A stretch of 10,163 bases of DNA from JAFNGF01 sp964567045 (GTDB lineage: Bacteria; Planctomycetota; Phycisphaerae; Sedimentisphaerales; Anaerobacaceae), in NCBI GenBank assembly GCA_964567045.1, contig CAZMLE010000113.1, forward strand, positions 1 through 10,163, read 5' to 3'. The notes beneath the pieces were generated by a model. The model made no database searches. It was not told the origin of the DNA and saw only the letters and a program-made list of their open reading frames with translations. Position numbers and translations under genes: made by a program. Below are positions 1 to 6,578 of the stretch, piece by piece (the stretch's first letter is position 1; every line of letters begins with the position of its first letter).

Positions 1-1624
1 TTAGATCCATCCAGTGCTGAAGCCTTGCCACCGGCAGGTTCCAGGTCATGTGGAAATGATTTGCCGGCGGATACTGTTTGTATTCGGTCATGCTTGCGTA
101 CTTAGGCACAACAAACGTATGCGGCCAAGTCGGCGTAGTCAAGCTGCACATTGCCTGGGCCAGTTTCGGCGGCACCTCGGTTGTGTGAGCTTCGTCCCAG
201 ACCACACTGAAAAGTCCACTGGTACTGCTGTAGGCTAATCTGCCGGCAATGCCTTCGATTCCCGCCGGCGTCATAAACGTAACTGAATTACCGCCGCCGG
301 GGAAGTAGGATTCGTCTGCCAGCGGCATGGCGACTCCGTCCATGATCTTTCTGACCGACGCTCCTGGTTCTGCCGCCCAGTCAAAACTCGCCGAACCGGA
401 ATTGTCGCCGTCGACCAGGCCCTTACTTAGGACGTCGCTCGTCGCCCGTCGCCCGTCGCCCGAGCCAGGACCCACGAGAGACGAGAGACCAATTCTTTTG
501 GCCAGTTCTTTAATCTCCCAGGCTTCCCATACTTTTCTAAAGTCCATAAACAGCGGCGGATTTCCGCCGGATAGGTACGTCATAAACAGCATGGTCAGAA
601 GCCCCTGTACGTCAGCCTCGGTGGCAAAGGGCAGAGGTGCTTTGCGTCCGCTATGGTCGAAGGTGCTGTTGAAGAACGATTCCATCACGTCAGCGACCGG
701 CAGCGGAATGCCTCGCGGGTCAGACCCCCACTCCAACTGGCTCATAAAGCCGCCGCCAACCGCATTTAGGTCAGCCATCAGGTCACGAGCAATTAGATAC
801 ATTGCCAGCTCTTGATTGAACCGCTTGCTGTCTGCCTGGTCGCGCAACTGGAGCCTTTTGCCAACGTATCTGTTAATCCAGTGTCGTAGTGTCGCCAATT
901 CCTTTTCATTGTAGGCTTTTTTGTTTAGCATGTCGGCCAAAAGCTTCATATCCAGGCGGGTGATCTCCAGGCCAAATGTGTTCCTCGTAGGGATGATGTG
1001 AGCCAGAGCGGTTTCCATTCCCATCGAGTCATGGCCGAACATTACGACCCTTCGGCCTCGCAGGGCCACAGCGGTTACAGCCGCATAGCACCAGTCAATG
1101 AGGTTTTTGGCGGTCTGCCCGGTCATCATTGGATTCATTCCGGTATCCGGCCAAGTGCCGACATTTAAGGCAACCATTCGCCCGTATTGGCTGATAGCAC
1201 CGTTCAGCGCGTGGGCATATACCACGCCGGGCTTGGGGCCGCTATTGCCGCAGGTAATATTTATCGGCGTCTGTCGCGGAAATTGCTGCAGGAGTGAGAT
1301 GGTAGTGAGTTGCGGAAATGCCCAGGTGTCCGGCACACACACGAGGATATCAACGCCGGCTTTGCGGAATTGTTGAGCGACAATATCTGCTTGTGATTCG
1401 CCATCGACTAACACGGTAGAATAAACGACCTGAACCGGCGTCTTATCGGGCAGCACTACTTCGCCGCTTATGCAGTCGGCGGCCATCTTGGCGATGCTCT
1501 GACACCGGGTTCGACTGGCCTGGTCGATCCGCGGGTCGCTAGTAGCAAAGACACCGATAACCGTAACCTTCGGCGTTGCCTTTTTGATACCTGGCAAATG
1601 AGCTGCTTCGACTTTCTTTGCCAT
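1..1624 (-). CDS. L-fucose isomerase-family protein, C-terminus cut by window edge
   Basis: Open reading frame of 541 codons with no stop before the left edge. The TAA visible at 3-1 is out of frame. The family interconverts aldoses and ketoses (L-fucose/L-fuculose, D-arabinose/D-ribulose) using Mn2+. The three metal/active-site residues known from E. coli FucI (E337, D361, H528) appear here as E336 (PFATEADV), D361 (LFMDFRKVW) and H523 (PPANHFHM). Other shared blocks are GHDSMG (197-202), SGSASFD (409-415), YFPGGGNS (440-447) and PTWPHTF (498-504). About 50 residues should lie beyond the edge, compared with 591 in E. coli. The ATG at 1624 follows AAAGGAG with 8 nt spacing and lies 35 nt after the E2 stop, so the gene is probably co-transcribed with E1 and E2. 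Residues about 380-397 are an extra segment encoded by heptanucleotide repeats. The family is near certain; the sugar substrate is not known. Confidence 0.88.
   Translation of the reverse strand, partial: MAKKVEAAHLPGIKKATPKVTVIGVFATSDPRIDQASRTRCQSIAKMAADCISGEVVLPDKTPVQVVYSTVLVDGESQADIVAQQFRKAGVDILVCVPDTWAFPQLTTISLLQQFPRQTPINITCGNSGPKPGVVYAHALNGAISQYGRMVALNVGTWPDTGMNPMMTGQTAKNLIDWCYAAVTAVALRGRRVVMFGHDSMGMETALAHIIPTRNTFGLEITRLDMKLLADMLNKKAYNEKELATLRHWINRYVGKRLQLRDQADSKRFNQELAMYLIARDLMADLNAVGGGFMSQLEWGSDPRGIPLPVADVMESFFNSTFDHSGRKAPLPFATEADVQGLLTMLFMTYLSGGNPPLFMDFRKVWEAWEIKELAKRIGLSSLVGPGSGDGRRATSDVLSKGLVDGDNSGSASFDWAAEPGASVRKIMDGVAMPLADESYFPGGGNSVTFMTPAGIEGIAGRLAYSSTSGLFSVVWDEAHTTEVPPKLAQAMCSLTTPTWPHTFVVPKYASMTEYKQYPPANHFHMTWNLPVARLQHWMDL
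434..488. repeat. Heptanucleotide word array inside the isomerase gene
   Basis: On the plus strand the word GTCGCYC occurs four times head to tail (434-461: one GTCGCTC, then three GTCGCCC). A 13-base spacer follows, then two copies of CGAGAGA (475-488). The isomerase reads through it on the minus strand as LSSLVGPGSGDGRRATSD. Counting from the active-site region (KVW) to SGSA, this protein has about 42 residues where E. coli FucI has about 26. The array therefore looks like an in-frame insertion into a surface loop. Confidence 0.75.
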
Positions 1625-1659
1625 TTCACGCACTCCTTTGTATTGGATTGGAAATTGAT

Positions 1660-2874
1660 TCAGTCGAGCTTAAATGTGGCTATGTCCTCCAACTGTTTTC
1701 TTACAAAATCCAAAAATTGTGCTGCGTAGGCGCCGTTTGTAACTTTGTGGTCCACCGAAAGGGTCATACTCATTAGTTTTCGCACGAGGATATTACCATC
1801 ATCCGGCACGCAAGTGTCGGTCATTTTGCCTATGCCCAAAATGCTGCACTGGCCGGGCACAACTATCGGAATAAACGATTCTATTCCGAGTGCGCCGAGG
1901 TTGCTGACGGTGATACAGCCGCCCTCTAAATCCGCCGGCGATAGTTTGTTGTTGCGGGCCCTTTCGATTAAGGCCTGACTGTCACGGGTGATTTGCTTAA
2001 CATCCTTTTTGTTGACGTCCTTGATGATTGGCGCGACCAGACCATCCGGCACAGAAATTGCCAGCCCGACATTGATTCCATCTGCCAGCTTTATACTGTC
2101 ACCAACTAACTGTCCCGTCATAACGGGGTATTTTTCCAGCCCTATTGCGACGGCCTTGATAATAAAATCGTTGTAAGAGATTTTCACATCGCTGGTCTCA
2201 TTGATTTTCGCTCGCAGGCCAACCAAGTCAGTGACATCGGTTCTCACAGTCAGATAGAAACAAGGTATTTCGCGTTTCGACTTGAGCATTCTTTCTGCGG
2301 TTATTCGCTGGAGTCTATTTAGAGGTATAGTTTGTCCGAGTTTGACCTCGCCGGCGGCAGCCGGTTCAGCGGCCTTAACCGGCTTTGCGCCAGCGGCATC
2401 TTTGACGTCTTGCTCAGTGATCTTACCTGCGGGGCCTGTGCCGGCAACTTTTGCCAGGTCCACGCCGAGCTGCTCGGCTAATTTCTTTGCCCGAGGCGAG
2501 GCCATTACTTTACCTGCTGGCTCGTATCTCGTCGCTCGTGTCTCGTCGCTCGGGGACGGGCGACGAGCGACTGGCGACGGGCCACAGGTTTGACCTGTTT
2601 TAAGCGCGTCGATAAAGCTTTGCGGCACTTGTTCGTCCCTTTCGCCCAGAATCAGCACGGGCTCACCTACCGGCAGCGTCTGGCCGACCTCGGCAAGGAT
2701 GTGCTTGACAAAGCCGTCGGCAGGCGATTCCATCTCCAGCGTAGCCTTATCGGTCTCTATCTCAAAAATTATGTCGCCTTTCTTGACCTGCTGGCCAGCA
2801 CTAACCTTGCAATCAACGATGGTCCCTTCTTTCATTGTTTCGCCAAGCTGTGGTAATCTTATTTCTCTTGCCAT
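1660..2874 (-). CDS. E2 dihydrolipoamide acyltransferase of a 2-oxoacid dehydrogenase complex
   Basis: 404 residues. It transfers the acyl group made by E1 from lipoyl-lysine to CoA and forms the complex core in the cytoplasm. An N-terminal lipoyl domain (about 3-78) carries the lipoylated K43 in ETDKATLE. A linker (about 80-122) is followed by the E1/E3-binding domain (123-158, MASPRAKKLAEQLGVDLAKV) and, after an Ala/Pro linker, the catalytic domain (about 178-404). The catalytic motif, usually HxxxDG, reads HKVTNG here (H376, N380), so the usual Asp is Asn. The ATG at 2874 is chosen because lipoyl domains begin with a segment like MAREIRLPQLGE and GAGGT lies just upstream, overlapping the E1 stop. 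An upstream in-frame ATG at 2958 would add 28 residues that overlap E1 and have no counterpart in the family. Substrate (pyruvate, acetoin or branched-chain oxoacid) cannot be fixed from sequence alone. Confidence 0.93.
   Translation of the reverse strand: MAREIRLPQLGETMKEGTIVDCKVSAGQQVKKGDIIFEIETDKATLEMESPADGFVKHILAEVGQTLPVGEPVLILGERDEQVPQSFIDALKTGQTCGPSPVARRPSPSDETRATRYEPAGKVMASPRAKKLAEQLGVDLAKVAGTGPAGKITEQDVKDAAGAKPVKAAEPAAAGEVKLGQTIPLNRLQRITAERMLKSKREIPCFYLTVRTDVTDLVGLRAKINETSDVKISYNDFIIKAVAIGLEKYPVMTGQLVGDSIKLADGINVGLAISVPDGLVAPIIKDVNKKDVKQITRDSQALIERARNNKLSPADLEGGCITVSNLGALGIESFIPIVVPGQCSILGIGKMTDTCVPDDGNILVRKLMSMTLSVDHKVTNGAYAAQFLDFVRKQLEDIATFKLD
2521..2583. repeat. Heptanucleotide word array in the E2 inter-domain linker
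   Basis: On the plus strand five 7-base units begin with CTCG (CTCGTAT, CTCGTCG, CTCGTGT, CTCGTCG, CTCGGGG; 2521-2555). Units with GCGAC at the same 7-base period follow (2560-2583). The span is 63 nt, that is nine heptamers or exactly 21 codons. GTCGCTCG (2545-2552) and CGAGCGAC (2564-2571) are perfect inverted repeats around an 11-nt loop. The array encodes residues about 98-118 of E2 (including PSPVARRPSPSDETRATRYE), in the flexible linker between lipoyl and binding domains. Confidence 0.75.
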
Positions 2875-2881
2875 TTTGACC

Positions 2882-5128
2882 TCATCCACCGATGACTTTT
2901 TTAACAGCCTCAACAATTTGTTCGATGCTGGGTATACTTGCATTTTCCAAAGGCTCACTCATTGGCGGCGGGGCGTCCACCGCAGCTAAATTGACCGGTG
3001 CAGCATCGAGATAATCAAACCCGTGTGAGCCGTCGCTAAACTCGTATTCCATAAACCGGCAGGTTATCTCTCGGCCTGCACCGCAAGTACCGAAACCCTC
3101 GCTTACAGTGATCAATCGCCCGGTCTTGCGAACCGATTCGGCTATCGTCTCTATGTCTAGCGGCTTGAGCGTTCGCACATCAATCACTTCTGCATCGATC
3201 TCGTGCTGCTCAGCCAGGATTTTTGCCGCCTCCAGCGAGTACATTGCCATTCTGCTGTAGCTGACGATAGTGACATCCTGGCCCGGTCTTTTGACATCTG
3301 CCACGCCCAGCGGGATTATGTAATCGCCCGGCGGGACGGGACCCGCCTGGCCGTATGTTGCCTTGTGCTCGATAAAGACAACCGGATTATCACTGCGGAT
3401 AGCTGCCTTGAGCAGCCCTTTGGCATCGTATGGCGTGGAGGGCATCACGACGTACAAACCCGGCGGATGCATCAGCCAGGCCTCCAGTGACTCGGAATGG
3501 TGGGCGGCGATGCATCTGCCCACGCCGCCTTCGGTTCGCAGCACCATCGGCACCTTCGCCTTGCCGCCGAACATATACCGGTTATAAGCGCCAACGTGAA
3601 CAAGCTGGTCGAGGGCTATCGTAACAAAATCCACGTACATAATCTCGGCAACCGGCCGCATACCACGAAGAGCCGCTCCCACGGCGGCGCCGGCGATAGC
3701 CGCCTCCGATATTGCGGTGTCAATGATTCTTTCTTTGCCGAATTCCGCCAGCAGTCCCCGTGTGGCCTGGTATGCTCCGCCGTACAGGCCGACATCTTCG
3801 CCCATCACAAATACACGTTCGTCCCTTCTCATCTCTTCGGCCTGGGCAAGCGAAACGGCCTGTGCTATATTCATTATGTCCATACCGAACTGCGATTTGA
3901 CCATCACCCTTGCCTGCTCGATGGCCTCTTTCTTAGTCTTGGCGCCGCCTGACGCCAGAGCAGCCTCGAAGGCAACAGTCGCCTTCATAATATTGGCAGC
4001 GGTGTTTTTTTCGGACTCTATAAGCTCCGCCGGGTAGGTCTCCTCGACATACACGTCTTTTGCCACATCGGCAGGGTTGGGCCAGGGGCTATCCATGCCG
4101 AACTTCGTCGCCGTCTCGATGGTGGCAAAGGCCCTATCCTTTATTTGGTCCAACTGCTCTTGTGTGCAGAGCTTTTCGCTGAGCATTTTCTCGCTAAGCA
4201 CGATAATCGGGTCGCGCTGGTGCCAGGCCTTCTCCTCCGCCTTTGTTCTGTACTCTCGCGGATCGCTTCGGCTGTGGCCGTACCAGCGGTAAGTTTTGGC
4301 TTCGATTATGGTCATCTGGCAGTCTCTGCGGGCTTTTTCCACTGTGCGGCGCACGGCCAGAAAGACTGCCACAACGTCCTGGCCGTCAACAATCATCGCG
4401 GGCACGTCGTAGGCAGCCGCCCGCTGGGCAATATCTTCAATGTTGCTTGCCCTGTGTGTGCCTTCGACTTCGCTGCCGGAAAACGGCACGCTCATCCCAT
4501 AAAGATTATTCTCGATTACTGCTACCAGCGGCACCTTCAAAGTGGATGCCATATTCATCGACTCGTGGAAGCTGCCGCAATTGGTGGAGCCATCCCCGAA
4601 AAATGAGAGCACCACTTTGTCGCTTTTTTTGAATTTTTCTGCCAGAGCCGCCCCGACGGCAGCCGGCTGGTTGCCGCCGACAATGCCGGTCGAGCCGAGA
4701 TTGTTTTGTTTATCCACTTCGGCGATGTGCATTGAGCCGCCTCGGCCTTTGCAATAGCCAGTTTCTTTGCCCATTAGCTCAGCCATCATCTGGTTCCAGT
4801 GATTCTGGCGGTCCTGTTCGGTATCGGCGTATTTATTGCCGATGGCTCCGCAGTGGCCGTGACCTCGGTGGGTCGAGCCGATGACATCGCCGCGCTCGAT
4901 TGCGGCGATGGCTCCGACGGCAACCGCTTCTTCGCCGGCATATAAATGTGACGCACCTTTAATGATGTTTTGGCCCAGAAGGTCGTACACCTTCTCCTCA
5001 AAGAAGCGAATCTCGTAGATCGTCCGCAGCCAATCCTTGATCATCTCGAGGCTGATAATCCCATCGCGTATAAGCTCTTTCAGCTTCGGCATCGATTTCT
5101 TGCGAGTGTCTTCAACGCAAAAACTCAT
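2882..5128 (-). CDS. Fused E1 alpha-beta subunit, thiamine-diphosphate 2-oxoacid dehydrogenase
   Basis: 748 residues from the ATG at 5128. It decarboxylates a 2-oxoacid (or acetoin) on thiamine diphosphate and passes the acyl group to E2 lipoate. Residues about 25-375 are the E1 alpha half: HRGHGHCG (87-94), the TPP/Mg motif from GDGSTNCG (178-185) to NN (207-208), and the loop YGHSRSDP (283-290) that holds the conserved phosphorylation-site serines in homologues. A linker of about 45 residues leads to the E1 beta half from about 417: MGEDVGLYGG (442-451), ISEAAIAG (473-480) and AAHHSES (541-547) with the catalytic-site His. Most complexes of this type use separate alpha and beta chains; fused forms are known in several phyla. 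The gene lies 7 nt upstream of E2. An in-frame ATG at 5239 exists, but its extra 37 codons would translate a palindromic repeat and lack family similarity. ATG 5092 is a second alternative. No E3 gene is in view. Confidence 0.93.
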   Translation of the reverse strand: MSFCVEDTRKKSMPKLKELIRDGIISLEMIKDWLRTIYEIRFFEEKVYDLLGQNIIKGASHLYAGEEAVAVGAIAAIERGDVIGSTHRGHGHCGAIGNKYADTEQDRQNHWNQMMAELMGKETGYCKGRGGSMHIAEVDKQNNLGSTGIVGGNQPAAVGAALAEKFKKSDKVVLSFFGDGSTNCGSFHESMNMASTLKVPLVAVIENNLYGMSVPFSGSEVEGTHRASNIEDIAQRAAAYDVPAMIVDGQDVVAVFLAVRRTVEKARRDCQMTIIEAKTYRWYGHSRSDPREYRTKAEEKAWHQRDPIIVLSEKMLSEKLCTQEQLDQIKDRAFATIETATKFGMDSPWPNPADVAKDVYVEETYPAELIESEKNTAANIMKATVAFEAALASGGAKTKKEAIEQARVMVKSQFGMDIMNIAQAVSLAQAEEMRRDERVFVMGEDVGLYGGAYQATRGLLAEFGKERIIDTAISEAAIAGAAVGAALRGMRPVAEIMYVDFVTIALDQLVHVGAYNRYMFGGKAKVPMVLRTEGGVGRCIAAHHSESLEAWLMHPPGLYVVMPSTPYDAKGLLKAAIRSDNPVVFIEHKATYGQAGPVPPGDYIIPLGVADVKRPGQDVTIVSYSRMAMYSLEAAKILAEQHEIDAEVIDVRTLKPLDIETIAESVRKTGRLITVSEGFGTCGAGREITCRFMEYEFSDGSHGFDYLDAAPVNLAAVDAPPPMSEPLENASIPSIEQIVEAVKKVIGG

Positions 5129-5137
5129 ACAGCAAGT

Positions 5138-5143
5138 CTCCTG
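5138..5143 (-). promoter_or_regulatory. Ribosome binding site that sets the E1 start
   Basis: CAGGAG on the minus strand lies 9 nt before the ATG at 5128. No comparable purine run precedes the in-frame ATG at 5239 or the one at 5092. This supports a 748-residue E1. Confidence 0.6.
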
Positions 5144-5167
5144 CAAAACAAACCTGGCAAGGCCCGA

Positions 5168-5182
5168 TCCGCCAGAGGCGGA
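5168..5182. repeat. Short palindrome TCCGCC-AGA-GGCGGA upstream of E1
   Basis: A perfect 6-bp GC-rich stem with a 3-base loop. It lies 40 nt upstream of the E1 start, inside the likely leader. The same stem with a different loop (GAA) occurs at 10131-10147 upstream of the aldolase fusion gene. Two copies in one window suggest a small dispersed palindromic element; a chance match is possible because the stem is short. Confidence 0.5.
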
Positions 5183-5363
5183 CCTGCCCTTGACGCAAAC
5201 AAAACACCGTAATTTATCAAATTCTATTCCCGAAAACAACCCGGCACACGTTTTGATGACACAATTTTTGTACTTTCAAGTGGTTATGAAAAATGCACTT
5301 GATGACATCTTTGCCCAGGCGTAAGATTATAGTGAGTAAGGCCTGTTAGTGAGGAATCGCGTC

Positions 5364-5669
5364 ATGGATAAAAAGGAAATTAAAAAACAATTGTTAGAGG
5401 CGGTCAAAAATAGTCCGCACTTGGGCGCTATAAGGTCTGTTGCTGTTTTCGGCTCATACATCAATGGCACGCCGAGTGAAGATAGCGATGTTGATGTGCT
5501 GATAGACTTCGAGCCAGGAGCAGTCATAGGTTTTTTTACGCTGTCTGATATCAAGGATAGTTTCGAGTCTTTCCTTAAAAAGTCGGTTGATCTTCTTACT
5601 CCTCAAGCGATAAGTAAGCACTTCAGGGATGAGGTTCTTGCCCAGGCAGAGTACATTTATGAGAAATGA
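5364..5669 (+). CDS. mntA: MntA-type nucleotidyltransferase antitoxin
   Basis: 101 residues, normal for the minimal nucleotidyltransferase (MNT) family. The family motif GSX10DXD is complete: G30-S31, ten residues, then D42-V43-D44, with a third acidic residue at D48 (VLIDFE). In characterised MntA/HepT pairs this protein neutralises the HEPN toxin by transferring AMP to a tyrosine of its active-site motif. Here that activity is inferred from the intact motif and the adjacent hepT. The ATG at 5364 is chosen because GAGGA (5351-5355) lies 8 nt upstream; a GTG at 5349 would add five residues and has no such site. The stop overlaps the hepT start by 11 nt, which suggests translational coupling. 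Confidence 0.9.
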   Translation: MDKKEIKKQLLEAVKNSPHLGAIRSVAVFGSYINGTPSEDSDVDVLIDFEPGAVIGFFTLSDIKDSFESFLKKSVDLLTPQAISKHFRDEVLAQAEYIYEK

Positions 5670-5991
5670 CAGCACGTATTTGACACATATTCGAGAAGCC
5701 ATCGAAAGTATCCAGGAGTATCTTGAAGGTGTCTCTTATGAGCAATTTGTGTCCAGCAAAATGATGATTGATGCTGTTGTAAGAGAGCTCGAGATAATAG
5801 GTGAAGCGTCGAACAACCTTAGCGACCAGTTTCGCAGGCAACGTTCTGATGTACTCTGGCGGCAAATGAAAGATATGAGGAATTTTTTGATTCATGAGTA
5901 CTTTGGAGTGAACACCAAAGTTGTCTGGGATACTTGCAAGGATGACCTGCCTCAACTTAAGACGTTTATTGAGAAAATCTCTGATCAATAG
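5659..5991 (+). CDS. hepT: HepT-type HEPN ribonuclease toxin
   Basis: 110 residues, all-alpha by composition. It carries the HEPN RNase motif RX4HXY intact as R74-NFLI-H79-E-Y81, and the upstream family segment VRELEIIGEASNN (41-53). Known HepT toxins cleave RNA as dimers; the Tyr of the motif is the residue AMPylated by MntA. The gene follows mntA with an 11-nt overlap. ATG 5659 is preferred because MRNDSTYLTHIREAIESI matches how the family usually starts. An ATG at 5629 would add ten residues that overlap mntA further; the binding-site evidence does not firmly separate the two. The reading frame and both motif residues are intact, so the pair is probably functional. A 9-base tandem word begins at the stop codon. 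Confidence 0.88.
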   Translation: MRNDSTYLTHIREAIESIQEYLEGVSYEQFVSSKMMIDAVVRELEIIGEASNNLSDQFRRQRSDVLWRQMKDMRNFLIHEYFGVNTKVVWDTCKDDLPQLKTFIEKISDQ

Positions 5992-6009
5992 GTCCGTTGG
6001 GTCCATTGG
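5991..6009. repeat. Two 9-base tandem words at the hepT stop
   Basis: GGTCCGTTG is followed directly by GGTCCATTG and one more G. The first G is the last base of the hepT stop codon. With one mismatch over two units this is short, but it resembles the other word-repeats in this window. Confidence 0.4.
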
Positions 6010-6039
6010 TTTTCGGCCGTTGAAGCGGGCTGACTCGTG

Positions 6040-6062
6040 CTACGCAGCGCTTCGCAGAGTAG
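6040..6062. repeat. Imperfect hairpin downstream of hepT
   Basis: CTACGCAGCG and CGCAGAGTAG flank a 3-base loop (CTT). Eight of ten positions pair. No T-run follows, so this is not a standard intrinsic terminator. Confidence 0.4.
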
Positions 6063-6102
6063 TATTTGGCTCCGTTAGTGGCGGCTTAGTCGGGCAGCGG
6101 AA

Positions 6103-6131
6103 CTTATGCCGCAGCACTTTGCGGTGATAAG
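6103..6131. repeat. Second hairpin downstream of hepT
   Basis: CTTAT-G-CCGCA pairs with TGCGG-TG-ATAAG across a six-base loop (GCACTT). This gives two 5-bp stems broken by a small internal loop. There is no T-run behind it. It could end mntA-hepT transcripts, belong to an insertion-sequence end, or be a dispersed element. Confidence 0.45.
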
Positions 6132-6256
6132 GATTTATAGGGAAACTTTCTAATCGTGAACTTTCGCACTTTTTTGGTTCATCATGAAAAACTGTAAAAA
6201 TAAAAATGGCCTGCCGATGAAATGGGTAATGACAAACCTATTTCACGGAGGCCAAT

Positions 6257-6388
6257 ATGAGTACTGTTACTCTCACATCGGCATGGGAAGCCATAATCTT
6301 GAACTTTTCGACTGTCTTTACCCAACCGACAGTTCATATCTTCATCAACCTGATTACCCGCTGGATAGTGTGTACCCCACGCTGGTGA
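6257..6388 (+). pseudogene. N-terminal remnant of a DDE transposase
   Basis: 43 codons from ATG 6257, preceded by CGGAGG with 5 nt spacing, to an early TGA. The peptide starts MSTVTLTSAWEAII and runs on through FSTVFTQPTVHIFINLI to TRWIVCTPRW. It resembles the start of IS4/IS701-like transposases, where a helix of this kind is followed by CTGRRT and then the DDE domain. Here similarity stops at PRW and no catalytic region follows, so the 3' part has been lost. A longer overlapping frame (6184-6525) looks random and is not called. The family assignment comes from memory of the pattern and is tentative. Confidence 0.6.
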
Positions 6389-6578
6389 GCTTGTACGTTA
6401 CACTCTGCGTTTTGTCCTTCGTGTTCCGCGAGCCCTCCACTCCCTCGACGGTGCTCGGGACAAGTTTGCTTGGGACCTTCGCTGTGCTACGATTTACGTT
6501 TGACGCTCGGGCTTTGCGCGCGTAAAATACCGGTCCTGGTCAGATTCGAGGTTTACCAATTGTTCAGGAGGCCCGAGA
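6389..6578. other. Spacer between the transposase remnant and the hydrolase
   Basis: 190 bp without a gene. It holds a possible dispersed word at 6439-6464 and, just before the hydrolase, AGGAGG (6566-6571) 7 nt from its ATG. No clear promoter was seen. Confidence 0.5.
6439..6464. repeat. Candidate dispersed word, CTTGTCCCGAG type
   Basis: On the minus strand the segment starts CTTGTCCCGAG and ends GTCGAGGGAGT. The minus frame would read SKLVPSTVEG. I recognise this wording as a recurrent intergenic motif of many environmental genomes, but have no second copy here to prove it. Confidence 0.35.

Larger units (their letters stand above)
5129..5363. other. Divergent spacer between the E1 operon and the mntA-hepT pair
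   Basis: About 235 bp separate the start of E1 (minus) from the start of mntA (plus), so promoters for both directions should lie here. Candidates are weak. On the minus strand TTGTTT (5239-5234) is 17 nt from TAAATT (5216-5211). On the plus strand ATGACA (5302-5307) and TATAGT (5328-5333) are 20 nt apart, longer than usual. I call no promoter. The only clear element is the small palindrome at 5168-5182. Confidence 0.5.
5992..6256. other. Spacer with two imperfect hairpins, no gene recognised
   Basis: No credible coding sequence. It holds two hairpins (6040-6062 and 6103-6131). A 7-base direct repeat AACTTTC occurs at 6144-6150 and 6159-6165, and a CGGAGG ribosome binding site (6246-6251) serves the transposase remnant. 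The stretch from about 6130 may be the left flank of an insertion sequence, but I could not pair it with a second terminal repeat. Confidence 0.5.

Noticed and set aside
555..568. GGCGGA-TT-TCCGCC palindrome in the isomerase gene
   Set aside because: The arms are in the opposite order to the spacer palindromes, and it encodes the SGGNPP segment, so chance is the simpler explanation.
5302..5333. Possible mntA promoter ATGACA / TATAGT
   Set aside because: The 20-nt spacing is outside the usual range and no other support exists.
6184..6525. Plus-strand 113-codon frame across the transposase remnant
   Set aside because: Low-similarity sequence with no ribosome binding site; the frame starting at 6257 has one and resembles a transposase.
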